Shown in pieces: positions 45,563 to 58,544 of a stretch of DNA of 64,000 bases (the first letter of the stretch is position 1; each line of letters starts with the position of its first letter). The notes beneath the pieces are model-generated. The model worked only from the letters and a program-made list of their open reading frames with translations, searched no databases and was not told the DNA's origin. The DNA is from Hyperoodon ampullatus. Lineage: Eukaryota > Chordata > Mammalia > Artiodactyla > Ziphiidae. The position numbers were made by a program, and so were the translations under genes. The DNA lies in the NCBI GenBank assembly GCA_949752795.1, contig OX457060.1:107272949-107336948 (forward strand), read 5' to 3'.

Positions 45563-45820
45563 GCATTGTAGTGGTTCAGAGCAAGGGCTTTGGAGTCAGA
45601 CCACCTGTGATTAGAGAGCCTTTTGTACTTCTCAATAGGTGCGTGGCTTTCAATATCTTCCAACACCTCGTGAAGACTCAGTTTGTTCATTCATAGATGA
45701 GAGGGTAATACTGGCATGTACTGTGAAGGGTTGTTCTCAAAATTAAATGATATAATTTCTGTAAAGCAATAGCCATGGTGACTGATATATAGTGAATATG
45801 CAATAAATGTTAGCTGCAAC
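45563..45820 (+). mobile_element. MIR SINE, sense, near full length
   Basis: TAGTGCATTGTAGTGGTTCA, GAGCAAGGGCTTTGGAGTCA, GACCACCTGTGATTAGAG, TCAGTTTGTTCATTCATAGA, TGAGAGGGTAATACTGGCAT, GGTTGTTCTCAAAATTAAAT, GATATAATTTCTGTAAAGCA, GTGAATATGCAATAAATGTT: complete MIR order. Confidence 0.9.
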
Positions 45821-46174
45821 AATAATGATCAATGTACCACTGAGAGTCAGAATTGCATTATTTGGAACATCTCAGTAAATGGTAAACAAGTCATAATTTT
45901 CTTCCTATAAGGGAAGACTTATGTTTCTACCAATTATATTAGGATGTAAAGATGCTCCTTCTTTCATAGTGAGCTCACTGTCACTAGAAAATCCAAATAG
46001 AGCTTCTTTTTAGTGTTTATTATTTTTGTTTCTCACTCCAAAATGCCCCATGCTTATGAGTAACCATAGAGCAGGATCAATGGCCCCTGGTGTCCAGTGG
46101 TAACTCATAGAGAAAAACTTTCTGTTACTTAATTCTTGGTCTTATCAGTGGACACTTGATTTATGAAGGAAGAG

Positions 46175-46390
46175 CAAAAATTTTGGAACATGACAATCTT
46201 TATTTGTACTCTGGATCTGTCACTTATTACATGTTTAAAGCTGAAAAAACAATCATTCTGTCTGTTTTTCCTTTTGTAAAGGTAGGTTAATAACATCTAA
46301 CTCACAGAGTTATTATAAGAATAATTGATTAATAAGAATTAGGCCTGGTTCATAATCAGACCTTAATAAATGGCACCCGTTATCATTTTC
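46175..46390 (+). mobile_element. MIR SINE, sense
   Basis: CTCTGGATCTGTCACTTATT, TTTTCCTTTTGTAAAGGTAG, GGTTAATAACATCTAACTCA, CAGAGTTATTATAAGAATAA, GGCCTGGTTCATAATCAGAC, CTTAATAAATGGCACCCGTT: middle and 3' end of MIR. Lies about 350 bp beyond the previous MIR in the same orientation. Confidence 0.8.
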
Positions 46391-49300
46391 ATTTAGTGCA
46401 GGTCACTCTGCTTTACTAAGAAATAAACATAAACACAGAAAAAGTAGCAAAGATTAATTTTACTATCTTGTTTATAATATAAATTACTGTCCTTATTAAA
46501 AAAAGAATCATTAGAATATCCTTTAAAATATAATTACAGAGGTTAAGTAATTTTTGAAGTGGTTTATTAAGGGAGAAATAAAAATAAGTAGACTGTCTTT
46601 AGTTATAACTGTTGAAGATGCTTCTGTTCAGTTGTTTTTAAGAACCACAATTCCAAGCCTAAATCTTCTAATTGACAGAGTAAAGGGTCAATTAAAAATG
46701 TTTTCTTAAATTATGAAACACTTCAGGCATACAAATAGATAATAAAATTAATGCCTCTATATCCAGCAGCCCAGCTTAGAAAATAAAGTCTTTCGGTAAC
46801 AACTGAGGGCTCAGGATGCTTCTCACGGGTGCCACTGTCTTCTTTTTTCGCCTACCACTAATACATGCCCTTAAAATCACTACCATTCTGAATTTGATAA
46901 ATCATTCCTAGAGTTTAACCCAAAACTATAGTGACTTTAATGACATAATAAATGCTCACTATTATTTCTTCAATTAAATTTTAGAACAAAGATAAAATAA
47001 TTATAAACTTAAGGGAATTTTCTGCATGCTTTCTGTGTTTATAATTTCTCAATTTAAAGTAAATAATAGCATAAATTCCTACCATTGCTAAAAGTACATT
47101 TGTACCAGAAGCCATCAAGTTTATCATTAAGATAAATTAATAGACTTATCCTTTTACTTAAAATAAATGGGAAGAGCATGATAAAAATCTATTCAAATAA
47201 AATGAAACATTATATGCAAGTTACCATGCTAAGAATACAGACGTAAATAAGATTTGATCCTTGTGTTATGTTTTGGGATAGATTGCAAAATAACTGTTCC
47301 TCTCCTTTCCTTTTGTTAAATATCTTACATAAAGGTCTTGGTTTGTATTCATCTATAGCTGTTTTAAATGTTTGCCTCTCTGAGCAAATTAGTAGTGACC
47401 TTGCATAGATCTATACCGACTCTTGAGAGTAACGTCTTTTCTAACCTCAAAGAATATCCTCAGGGTGTTTAAAAAGCATATTAAAAATATTTTCTGAGTG
47501 GAAAGGCTTTTAAATATCCCCTACTGAAAATAGTGTTAAAATGGACTTTCTTAAAAAAATGTTTTTGTTTTTTGTTTTTTTTCTATTTAGAAAACAGAAT
47601 TCTCTGCCATAGTCAAACAGGCAAAATTAATGTAGCTAAGCTCCTATAGTGTTTCCTTTAATGCTTTCGGTTCCTTCATATGGTGTCATGTTAAGATAAT
47701 GCAGGTAAAAAGAAAAATGGTGAAACATATACACAGAATGCAGTTAGTCCTCTCTGAGTGGCCAGAAACCTCTGTAACCAACTCCATGACAATTGAGAAA
47801 GAACAAGAACATTTCTAAGACAAAACTGAGCAATGCAGTTTAGAAATTCCTCATGAATCCAAACAGACTATTTCCATTTTATTTCTGTACACACACAAAC
47901 ACACACAAACACACACACACACAGTTAGAGAAAACAATGGGAAACCAATATTGGAGAAGTCTACATTTCAGTGCCAAAAGAGCCTTTTTAAAATTTCTTA
48001 ACTTATAACATAGTTTTCTATGGGTACTAGTACAGTATTGTATCCCCTCTTTCTCATTCCATCTTGCTACTAATCCAAGCACAGACACAAGTTTAAGATT
48101 CATATATACTAAATAATCATCCTAGAATCAGATTTTACACCAGTGTTCCCTGACAGATATGGTCCACTTTACATGTGACACCCCAAGTGCTTGAGATAAG
48201 AAGCAGAATCAGTAAGAGGTAAAGATACTTATCATAATCACATGGGGAAGTTCTTTCTTTCTTCAATATCCCAATTCTGAGAATATACACTAGAGATTCT
48301 GGCTTAATGTTGAGAATAGGGCATGAATATACATATTCTGGTAAAGAACTATGTCCAAATATAACTGATACTTATTTGGAACATCTTCCAGGATCCTGAT
48401 TAACTACTTAACAACCCATCCCCTGACTTAAGTTATAACCCAAAGTCCTCAAATACTATTGACCCTGACCCTATGGCCAAGATTTACTGGACTGGACCCA
48501 AGAGGCTCAGTCAGTTTTCTCCTCAGGGAATTGTTTGGGGATTATAGAAAGGAAGGTAAATCAAGCATTCGAAATGGCATAGTGGTTTTTATTTGCTCCC
48601 TACATAGACTAGACAAGCACAGAAAGCCAGTGTGTAGATACAGAATGAAACAAGCACATGGAGGAACTAAAGATGAAAGACAACAGCAATTTTCAACTTT
48701 CTGGTTTGACTACTGTTCTAAGGTCCAGCTGATTTTCTGTCATTGACTTCGATGACGTCTCTGTTTCATTACAATTCCCCTTCATGCCTAAGATATCTTA
48801 AGTTGGTTTATTTTATTTCCAAACAAAAGGCCTAATTTAAACATGTAAATTATCCTAACCTTTGGAATAACAGGTATGTAACTAAATACTAACCAACTTA
48901 TGGTTAGGACTATTCTTTGGTGATAGAAAATTGCCATCCCAGAAAACTGCCATCCCTCACAGCATCTGAGAAGGAACAACTTGCCTAGTCCTTCTCATTC
49001 ACATTTGAATTAGTAACTTTAAGCTAGTAATCCATTTTGAGACTTAGATGAGCATCACTTTCCTTTATGGAATCGACAATCACAGAATATGCATCAGGTT
49101 TTATTCCCTGGCCAATATAGGAATTTCCCCTATGATATTTTGACAGGTGTCCAACTTCATAATGCTTTTAGCAGTTTAATCTATGAAGCAATCAGTTGTA
49201 TTTTTATTAGAGAGTTGTGATGTTAGAATTTTTTCTCATATTAAAGTCTTTCAAAAGTGATTGAGAGTTCAGGGAAGGTTTGCCAACGACTTTTCAAAAT

Positions 49301-50419
49301 GAAAAGTTTATACTATTGATATTATCAAGGTACTGTTTTCAGAAATACAGATTAAAAATCCCAAGGGTTAGAGAATAATTACTATGAGCCATGTGACATA
49401 AATAGTTTGATGGAGATTGAGATAGAAAACTAAGCTATGAAATGCTATAAGTAAAAGGAAAGTAAAAACAGTGGGGAGACCATGACATTGAGAACTGTGC
49501 TTCAAGTGTTCTGCTCATTGTCTTGGCCTTGACTTGGCATTAATATTGCATAAGAAATTTAAATTTCTGCATATGAATTTCTTCATGTTTAAACAAATTT
49601 CTGAAAAAGTCTCTAAGGCCCGCTTCAGATTCTGACATCCTATGGATAAATAAAAGAATGTATCACAAATACCTAATGCAGGCACTATACTAATCAATGA
49701 AGCTAGCAGTGCTCAGGGATCAAGGAGTAGAGCTGAACACTTCAGCACAGTACTTCATCAAATGCTGAGTCTTGACCTCTCTGTTCTTACTCTGACCCAG
49801 GATGCATGGCTAACAGAGAGTTTCAGCGTGCCATCTGTCACATCGGGCATCTGTAGTTTGAGGACTGGATTATAGCCAAAATTCCATCAATTGATGTATC
49901 AGTCTTTCCTTTCTTAAAGTCATACAGCTTTAAAAGTGGTGTCTTTGCCTTTATCTACATTTTACTTTTGATAAATCATAACTCAGTGGTTGGCAATGAA
50001 CTAGAAAAGCAAGTGAATAGTAAATCACTGATACTGACTGTGCCTTTTATCATTCAAGTGAAGATGGCCACTCAGTTGGGTCTGAGAGATTGTGAAGTAG
50101 AAAAGGCACATTGAGTGTTTCATTAGCACCACTCCATCCTTCTCTGTGTGATTCCCTTCCTATTCTTTTGTATCCTCTGTCCCTTATTCCTGTCTATTGT
50201 ACTGAGCTATGAATACCAGAACCCTTCATTGCTCTACTTTTCTTCCATTCTAGCCTACTCTTCCACATTCAAGACCTTTACTCCTTTATTCAAAATATTC
50301 CGCACTGCATCTCATATCCTTTCATCCCTGCTAAGTAACTGGCTAGTTACTAAAATAGCTATATGGGGCTAGGCTATTAATGGCTAGTCAAGAATGTAGT
50401 GTGCTATCACTTACTTTAA
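46391..50419. other. Mostly featureless AT-rich sequence
   Basis: About 4 kb without a repeat I can name, apart from a CA microsatellite at 47889-47922. A 95-codon frame at 48459-48746 has no recognisable domain. It is the longest transposon-poor stretch here along with 60.4-64 kb. Confidence 0.4.
47889..47922 (+). repeat. Interrupted (CA)n microsatellite
   Basis: ACACACACAAACACACACAA followed by ACACACACACACACA. The antisense Cys-Val-rich frame here is an artefact. Confidence 0.85.
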
Positions 50420-51830
50420 AATTACAAAGTATTTATTCAGTGCCTAACATGTGCCAGTCTTCATGGAGGATTCAGAAATGTATACCTATATTATCCTTGA
50501 TCTCTTGGAGATCACAGCCTAAAGAGAGAACCTAAGTAAATATCTAAGATAATGTGTGGTGAGTACTATAAGAAATATTAAACAACATACATTAAAAGCA
50601 TAGAGAAAAATACTTGACTCAATGTGGAAGTAAGGGATAGGAGGAAATAACTGGAAGTCTATAAACGAGACTGTTCTACTATCTCTGAGACAGTAGTAGT
50701 CACTCAAGAGGACAAGGTGGGGTGTTCTTCAGGAAGAAGAAAGAATACATGCAAAGTACTGTGGTGAGGAAGATAATGATGGATTACCTAGGCATAGGAA
50801 TAAAAAGAGAAAAGGCCAAGAGAGAAAATCTTTACAAATGATCTTATACAACATATTAAGGCATTTGGACACTATCATAATATGAGTAATGGGAAATCAT
50901 TAGAATGGTTTACAGGTTTGGAAGATCAGTCTGAGGCTAGTGAAGATAATGAGTTGGAAGCATGGAGAAGGGAGAAAACTGGAAGCAAATAAAATACTTA
51001 AAAACCCACTGGAACACTAACCAGAACTCAACAACTGAAATAGGAATCGAAAAAGATGAATCCCCCAGATATTTGTTACTACAAGAATTGGCAGGGTGCA
51101 ATGATCCACTGAATGTTTGTATGGGAGAGAAGAAAGGGCACAGGTGGTTTTGAGAGAGAGGGAAATTGAGGATGGCACCAAAGTATTTGACTGGCAGGCT
51201 TGGATATCTGGTGGAAACATTTGGAGATGACGAAGAGTACAGGTAGACACAATTGGAGGTAATTAGAAAAAAAATACAAAGTATGACATTGGTTTTAGTA
51301 AACAAAGCTATTTGTAGAGCAATCAGATAGCAATATCTGAAAATACATGTCTGATAATTTAAGAAAATGGGACTGTCCTGGATTTATACAACTGAAATTA
51401 TTAGCTGAATACATAACAGTGAAATCACTTATGAAGAGTATGTAGCAGGAAGGAGACACTTCTAGGAGAGATATTAATATTTAAAAGGTAAGAACAAAAG
51501 GGAAAAGAAGTGAAAAAAGAAAAAAAGTATTGTAGTAATTGAAGAAAAAGACCAATTCGAGGAAAGGATAAGCACAAAACTTTAAACACATGTAGGATGG
51601 GATTTCAAAGGAAAAGGCAAATAGTAAGAAGAACATTGATGGTTTAAATGAAAGGCTGGTTCCAATAAATTTTAGGACCTCAAATGTATCAAGAAACATT
51701 TAAATAGAATAATTAATTTTCTCGCATTGAAAACTGAATAGGTGGTGAGGAAATGGAGATACAATTATAGGCAAATATTCTGAGGGAAATAGCCATTCAT
51801 AGTTGTATCTTTAGTCTTAATGTACAGTTT
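50420..51830 (-). mobile_element. L2 LINE remnant (copy A), antisense
   Basis: TATTCAGTGCCTAACATGTG (3' end), GAGTACTATAAGAAATATTA, AAATCATTAGAATGGTTTAC, GAGGATGGCACCAAAGTATT, GGCTTGGATATCTGGTGG, and finally AGGTGGTGAGGAAATGGAGA and CAATTATAGGCAAATATTCT, in antisense L2 order across 1.4 kb. Long antisense frames of 122 and 72 codons inside are relics of L2 coding sequence and have no intact catalytic motif. Confidence 0.65.
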
Positions 51831-51914
51831 AGTACAAAAAAGGAACTTAAATATTATTCAGTTAATAAAGAAGTTTACAAATTTGAACAATTAAGATCAT
51901 TTGGTAATAACTTG

Positions 51915-51995
51915 GTTAAAAAAAAAAAGAAATCATTTGCCTGCTGTATGGAGGATAGGCCATGAGAAGGAAAATGTCCATGAGAGGAGACTAAG
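51915..51995 (-). mobile_element. L2 LINE remnant (copy B), piece 1, antisense
   Basis: GCCTGCTGTATGGAGGATAG and GTCCATGAGAGGAGACTAAG match the L2 block CTGGCTGCTGTGTGGAGAAT with CAGGGAGACCAGTTAGG. It is cut at 51995 by a TG...CA-ended repeat. Confidence 0.6.
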
Positions 51996-52540
51996 TGTAT
52001 TAATTATCTATTGTTATTTAAAAATATTATTACAAACTTAGTAGATTAAAACAATTCATTTCAGTTTATGTAGGTCAAAAGCCAGGGCATAGTGAAGCTG
52101 GGTTCTCTGCTTCAGGGTCTCATAAAGCTGCTATCAAGGTTTTAACCTAGGTTGTGATCTCACCTGAGGCTTGACTGGGAAGGACCTGCTTTCAAGTCCA
52201 TGTAATTGCCTGCATTTAATTCCTTGTGATATTTTGGATTGAGGGCCTCAGTTTCTCACTGCCTCTTAGCTGGAGTCTATCTTCAATACCTTTCCATATG
52301 GGTTTTCCCAACATGGCTGCTTCCTTCCTCAGAGCCAAAAAAATGGAGAGTTTCCTTGAGAGATGAACATTACAATCTTATGTATTATAATTATGAAAAT
52401 GACATCCCATTACCTTTGCACATTCTGTTAATTGAAAGTAAGTCAGATTTCCTGTCCACACTCAAGGGCGGGATATTAACCAAGGCAGAAACACCAGGAA
52501 GGAGGAATCATGACATTACCTTTACAGTTTATCATCCACA
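51996..52540. mobile_element. Ancient LTR-like repeat inserted in L2
   Basis: A 545-bp unit starting TGTATTAATTATCTATTGTT and ending TTTATCATCCACA, so TG...CA. Body: TAGATTAAAACAATTCATTT, GAAGCTGGGTTCTCTGCTTC, AGGGTCTCATAAAGCTGCTA, TTGATTGAGGGCCTCAGTT-like segment, CATGGCTGCTTCCTTCCTCA, GACATCCCATTACCTTTGCA, CCACACTCAAGGGCGGGATA. The L2 on each side joins up when it is removed. A 104-codon frame inside is incidental. Confidence 0.7.
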
Positions 52541-53201
52541 ACAGTTAAAATAGTGCTTCATTCCAGGTGAAAGAGCTCAGAGACTTGGACGTGGGTCATA
52601 GCTGTGGATTTGGTTAAGATATGGTAAAATTTGGAACACAATTTGAAATATGAAGTTAAGGGTAATATCAATAGATTGGATCTAGTGCAAAGTAAGAAAG
52701 AAAGAATCATATATGAGTGCTGAATATTCAGAATGAGCATCCAGGTGAATATTAGTACCATTTACTCTGATAGGTTAGATTGGAGGAAGTATAGGATTTG
52801 GCCATATTGGGGTTTTTTTAGATGTGGTAAGTTAGAGATTACTATTGTATCCAAGCAAATATGCCTATTAGGCAGTCCAGTATGTGTCTAGTATACAAAA
52901 AGAAAATAGGTGAAGATAGAAATTCAAGTTATCAGAATACATGCAAGGCCATGTAATTAGAAGAGACCATGCAGTGAGTGACAGTAAACAGAGAACAGAA
53001 GAAGGCCATTATCTATCTGTGGGAAGGGAAGGAAGAGGCAGCAAAGAAAACTGAATAGTGACCACCAATAAAGTAGGAGAAAACTCAGAGTAGTGAGGTA
53101 TGCCAAAAGGCTAGAAAAGATGGTGTTCCAAGAAGAGTAATCAACTGCATTCAATGTTATTCATTATCTTACTTAACCTTCTAATAAGAATTGACTATAG
53201 G
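52541..53201 (-). mobile_element. L2 LINE remnant (copy B), piece 2, antisense
   Basis: Picks up with GCTTCATTCCAGGTGAAAGA (family CAATAATCCAGGTGAGAGAT), then ATTAGTACCATTTACTCTGA, TGCCTATTAGGCAGTCCAGT, and the complement of an RT segment. The antisense frame at 52957-53154 opens MNAVDYSSWNTIFSSLLAYL, which recalls the L2 RT stretch with D-x-V-D-H. It is interrupted at 53201 by a full-length L1. Confidence 0.75.
53186..53201 (+). repeat. Target-site duplication of the L1, left copy
   Basis: AAGAATTGACTATAGG, identical to 58907-58922. It is preceded by AAT, an acceptable variant of the L1 endonuclease TT/AAAA site. Confidence 0.97.
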
Positions 53202-53813
53202 GGGACACGCTCAGCAGCCTCCATCTTGCAAGCTCAGCTTGCTTTCTCCATTTGAGAAAATCTTGGAGCTCGATTCTTTACAACTCTATTTCCAAAAGTA
53301 TCTGGCTGTCCACAACTGCGTGGCTGACAGAGTATTTGTGCTCTGGCCAGGTGTCAGGCCTGTGCCTCTGAGGTGGGGGAGCCAAGTTCAGGATATTGGT
53401 CCACCAGAGACTTCCTAGCTCCACATAATATCAAATGGTGAAAGCTCTCCCAGAGATTTCCATCTCAATGCTATGACCCAGCTCCACTCAACAACCAGCA
53501 AGCTACTGTGCTGGACACCCTATGCTAAACAACTAGCAAGACAGGAACACAACCCGACTTATTAGCAGAGAGGCTGCCTAAAATCATAATAAGGTGGCTG
53601 ACACCCCAAAACACACCACCAGCCACAGTCCTGTCCACCAGAAAGACAAGATCCAGACTCATCTAACAGAACACAGACACTAGTCCCCTGTACAAGGAAG
53701 CCTACACAACCCACTGAAACAACCTTAGCCACTGGGGCCAGGCACCAAAACAATGGTAACTACGAACCTGCAGGCTGTGAAAAGGGGACCCCAAACACAG
53801 TAAGTTAATCAAA
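53202..53813 (+). promoter_or_regulatory. L1 5' UTR (internal promoter region, decayed)
   Basis: About 610 bp between the left duplication and the ORF1 start. More GC-rich than the surroundings at its beginning, with CACTGGGGCCAGGCACCAAA near the 3' end. L1 5' UTRs hold the internal pol II promoter. Most CpGs are gone, so activity is unlikely. The 75-codon frame at 53191-53418 starts in the flanking duplication and is not credible as a gene. Confidence 0.7.
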
Positions 53814-54688
53814 ATGAGAAGACAGAGAAACACACAGCAGATGAAGGAGCAAGGTAAAAACCCACCAGACCAAACAAATGAAGAGGAAATAGGCAGTCTA
53901 CCAGAAAAATAATGCAAGTAATGATAGTAAAGATGATCCAAAATCTTGGAAGTAGAATGGAGAAAATATAGGAAATGTTTACCAAGAACTAAAGAGAAAA
54001 CAAATAATGTTGAACACAATAAATAAAATTTAAAATTCTTTAGAAGGAATCAATCATAGAATAACTGAGGCAGAAGAATGGATAAGTAACATGGAAGATA
54101 AAATAGTGGAAATAACTAAGGCAGAGCAGATTAAGAAAAAAGAATGAAAAGAATTGAGGACAGTCTCAGAGACCTCTGGGACAACATTAAAAGCACCAGC
54201 ATTTGAATTATAGGGGTCCCAGAAGAAGAAGAGAAACAGAAAAGGACTGAGAAAATATTTGAAGAGATTATAGTTGGAAACTTCACTAATATGGGAAAGG
54301 AAATAGTCAAGTCCAGGAAGTGCAGAGAGTCCCATAGAGGATAAATACAGGGAAAAACATGCCAAGACACATATTAATCAAACTATCAAAAATTAAATAC
54401 ACAGAAAAACTATTAAAAGCAGCAAGGGAAAAGCAACAAATAACATACAAGGAAATCCCCATAAGGTTAACAGCTGATCTTTCAGCAGAAACTCTGCAAG
54501 CCAGAAGGGAGTGGCAAGCAATATTTAAAGTGATGAGAGGGAAGAACCTACAACCAAGATTACTCTACCCAGCAAGGATCTCACCTAGATTTCACGGAGA
54601 AATCAAAACATTTACAGACAAGCAAAAGCTAAGAGAATTTAGCATCACCAAACCAGCTTTAAAACAAATGCTAAAGGAACTTCTCTAG
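53814..54688 (+). pseudogene. L1 ORF1p (RNA-binding chaperone) pseudogene
   Basis: L1 ORF1 encodes a trimeric RNA-binding protein that packages L1 RNA in the cytoplasm. The ATG at 53814 opens MRRQRNTQQMKEQGKNPPDQ, a typical ORF1 start, and hits a TAA at 53910-53912 after 32 codons. At least one frameshift follows, because the C-terminal part reads in another frame. The coiled-coil region (about 53920-54170) is shortened and broken. The C-terminal half is well kept from 54359 to the stop at 54688 (109 codons), with AAREKQQITYK, ETLQARREWQ, LQPRLLYPARIS and FTDKQKLREF, covering the end of the RRM and the CTD. The coding length is somewhat short for an L1 ORF1 (usually about 330-340 codons). No function expected. 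Confidence 0.93.
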
Positions 54689-54746
54689 GCAGGAAACAGA
54701 AGTGAAGAAAAAGACCTACAATAACAAACCCAAAACAGTTAAGAAA

Positions 54747-57700
54747 ATGGTAATAGGAACATACATATCGATAATTACCTTAAATATGAATGGTTTAAAT
54801 GCTCCCACCAAAAGACACAGACTGGCTGAATGGATACAAAAACAAGACCCATATATATACTGTCTACAAGACACCAGCTTCAGACCTAGAGACACATACT
54901 GACTGAAAGTGAAGGGATGGAAAAAGATATTCCATGCAAATGGAAATCAAAAGAAAGCTGGAGTAGCGTATTTCATATCAGACAAAAGAGACTCTAAAAT
55001 AAAGATTATCACAAGAGACAAAGAAGGACACTACATGATGGTCAAGTGATCAATCAAAGATGAAGATATAACAATTGTAAATATTTATGCACCCAACATA
55101 GGAGCACTTCAATACATAAAGCAAATGCTAACAGCCATAAAAGGGAGAATCAACAGTAACAAAATCATAGTAAGGGACTTTAACACCCCACTTTCACCAG
55201 TGGACAGATCATCCAAAATGAAAATAAGTAAGCAAAGAGAAGCTTTAAATGATACATTAAACAAGATGGATTTAATTGATATTTATAGGACATTCCATCC
55301 AAAAACAACAGAATACACTTTCTTCTCAAGTGCTTATGGACATCCTCCAGATTGATCGTATCCTGGGTCACAAATCAAGCCTTGGTAAATTTAAGAAAAC
55401 TGAAATTTTATCAAGTATCTTTTCTGAGCACAATGATATGAGACTAGATATCAGTTACTGGAAAAAATCTGTAAAAAATACAAACACATGGAGGCTAAAC
55501 AATACACTACTTAATAACCAAGAGATCACTGAAGAAATCAAAGGGGAAATCAAAAAATACCTAGAAACAAATGACAGTGAAAACGTGATGACCCAAAACC
55601 TATGGGATGCAGCAAAAACAGTTCTAAGAGGGAAGTTTATAGAAATAAAATCATACCTCAAGAAACAAGAAACATCTCAAATAAACAACCTAACCTTACA
55701 CCTATAGCAATTAGAAAAAGAAAAAGAAAAAACCCCAAAGTTAGCAGAAGGAATAAAATCATAAAGATCAGATCAGAAATAAAGGAAAAATAAATGAAGG
55801 AAATGATAGCAAAGATAAGTAAAACTAAAAGCTGGTTCTTTGAGAAGATAAACAAAATTGATAAACCACTAGCCAGACTCAGAGAAAAAAAAGGGAGAAG
55901 ACTCAAATCAATAGAATTAGAAATGAAAAAGGAGAAGTAACAACTGACAATGCAGAAATACAAAGGATCATGAGAGATTACTACAAGCAGCTATATGCCA
56001 ATAAAATGGACAACCTGGAAGGAATGGACAAATTCTTAGAAAAGCACAACCTTATGAGACCAAACCAGGAAGAAATAGAAAATATGAATAGAACACTCAC
56101 AGGCACTGAAATTGACGCTGTGATTAAAAATCTTCCAACACACAAAAGTGCAGGAACAATGGTTTCAAAAACAAATTCTATCAAACCTTTACAGAAGAGC
56201 TAACACCTATCCTTCTCAAACTATTCCAAAATATAGCAGAGGGAGGAAAACACCCAAACTCATTCTATGAGGCCACTATCACCCTGATACAAAAACCAGA
56301 TAAAGATGTGACAAAAACTACAGGCCAATATCACTGATGAACATAGATGCAAAAATACTCAACAAAATAGTAGTAAACAGAATCCAACAGCACATTAAAC
56401 GGATCATACACCATGATCAAGTGGGGTTTATCACAGGAATGCAAGGATTCTTCCATATATGCAAATCAATCAATGGATAAACCATATTAACAAATTTAAA
56501 GAGAAAAACCATGTGATCATCTCAATAGATGCAGAAAGAGCTTTCAACAAAATTCAACACCCATTTATGAAAAAAACCCTGCAGAAAGTAGGCATAGAGG
56601 GTACTTACCTCAACATAATAAAGGCCGTATATGACAAACCCACAGTCAACATCATTCTTAATGGTGAAAAACTGAAACCATTTCCACTAAGATCAGGAAG
56701 AAGACAAGGTTGCTCACTCTCAGCACTACTATTCAACATAGTTTTGGAAGTTTTAGCCATAGCAATCAGAGAAGAAAAAGAAATAAAAAGAATCCAAATT
56801 GGAAAAGAAGTAAATTTGTCACTGTTTCCAGATGACATGATACTATACCTAGAGAATTCTAAAGAAGCCACCAGAAAACTATGAGAACTAATCAATGGAT
56901 TTGGTAAAGTAGCAGGATACAAAATTAATGCACAGAAAACTCTTGCATTCCTATACACTAATGATGAAAATTATGAAACAGAAATTAAGGAAACACTCCC
57001 ATTTACCGTTGCAACAAAAAGAATAAAATACCTAGGAATAAATCTACCTAAGGAGACAAAAAAACCTGTATGCAGAAAGCTATAAGACCCTGATGAAAGA
57101 AATGAAAAATGATAAAAATAGATGGAGAGATATACCATGTTATCAGATTGGAAGAATCAACATTGTGAAAATGACTATCCTACCCAAAGCAACCTATTGA
57201 TTCAATGCAATCCCCATCAAATTACCAATGGCATTTTTCACAGAACTAGAACAAAAATTACACAATTTCTATGGAAACAAAAAGGACCCTGAATAGCCAA
57301 AGCAATCTTGATAAAGAAAAACAGAGATGGAGGAATCAGGATACCTGACTTCTGACTATATTACAAAGCTACAGTAATCAAGGTAATATGGTCCTGGCAG
57401 AAAAACAGAAATATAGATCAGTGGAACAGGATAGAAAGCCCAGAGATAAACCCACGCACATATGGTCTCCTTACTTTTGATAAAGGAGGCAAGAATATAC
57501 AGTGGAGAAAAGACAGCCTCTTCAATAAGTGGTGCTGGGAAAATTGGACAGCTACATGTCAAAGAATGAAATTAGAGCACTCCCTAACACCATACACAAA
57601 AATAAACTGAAAATGCAGTAAAGACCTAAATGTAAGGCCAGACACTACAAAACTCTTAGAGCAAAACATAGACAGAACACTCTATGACATAAATCACAGC

Positions 57701-58544
57701 AAGATCCTTTTGGACCCACCTCCTATAGAAATGGAAATGAAAAGAAAAACAATTAGTACCTAATGAAACTTAAAAGCTTTTGCACAACAAAGGAAACCAT
57801 AAACAAGATGAAAAGACAACACTGAAAATGGGAGAAAATATTTGTAAATGAAGCAACTGACAAAGGATTTATCTCCAAAATTTACAAGCAGCTCATGCAA
57901 CTCAATATCTAAAAAGCAAAGAACCCAATCAAAAAATGGGCAGAAAACCTAAACAGACATTTCTCCAAAGAAGATATACAGATTGCGAGCAAACACATGC
58001 AAGGATGCTCAACATCACTAATCATTAGAGAAATGCAAATCAAAACTACAATGTGGTATCACCTCACACCAGTCAGAATGGCCATCATCAAAAAATCTAC
58101 AAACAATAAATGCTGGAGAGGGTTTGGAGAAAAGGTAACCCTATTGCACTGTTGGTGGGAATGTAAATTGATACATCCACTATGGAGAACAGTATGGAGG
58201 TTCCTTAAAATCTAAATATAGAACTACCATATGACCCAGCAATCCCACTAGTAGTCATATACCCTGAGAAAACCATAATTCAAAATGAGTCATGTACCAC
58301 ATTGTTCATTGCAGCTCTATTTACAATAGCCAGGACATGGAAGCAACCTAAGTGTCTGTTGACAGATGAATGGATAAAGAAGATGTGGCATATATATACA
58401 ATGGAATATTACTCAGCCATAAAAAGAAATGAAATTGAATTATTTGTAGTGAGGTGGGTGGACTTAGAGACTGTCATGCAGAGTGAAGTAAGTCAGAAAG
58501 AGAAAAACAAATACTGTAAGCTAGCATGTATATGTGTAATCTAA
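54747..58544 (+). pseudogene. L1 ORF2p (endonuclease-reverse transcriptase) pseudogene
   Basis: ORF2 encodes the enzyme that nicks target DNA and copies L1 RNA there. The ATG at 54747 starts 58 bp after ORF1. Endonuclease domain: LNMNGLNAPTKRHRLAEWIQ is kept, but the catalytic Glu is Asp (QDT, codon 54870) and the IDHIL histidine is Arg (IDRIL, codon 55357). The D-x-N in RDFNT (55176-55184) remains. In-frame TGA at 54900 and 55047. The frame shifts between 55276 and 55355 and again before 55970. The RT domain is longest at 56459-56884 (141 codons): motif [14 protein letters not shown] is present, but the active-site loop reads FPDDM (56825-56839) in place of FADDM. The C-terminal Cys-His segment CWRGFGEK...HCWWEC (58111 on) has lost its second Cys to Phe. 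The final frame (58302-58544) ends at the normal ORF2 terminus. Inactive. Confidence 0.95.

Noticed and set aside
48459..48746. 95-codon frame starting MTLTLWPRFTGLDPRG
   Set aside because: No family recognised and no conserved-looking context. Probably a chance frame in decayed repeat or unique DNA.
50937..51305. 122-codon antisense frame with overlapping frames
   Set aside because: It lies in L2 copy A in the L2 sense direction. A decayed relic without the RT catalytic motif.
53191..53418. 75-codon frame at the L1 5' end, possible ORF0-like peptide
   Set aside because: It starts inside the flanking duplication, so it is not part of the element. The primate L1 ORF0 is antisense and unrelated.
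54359..54688. A 109-codon frame with clear protein similarity that could be taken for a host gene
   Set aside because: It is the C-terminal part of L1 ORF1, inside a complete L1 with duplications.
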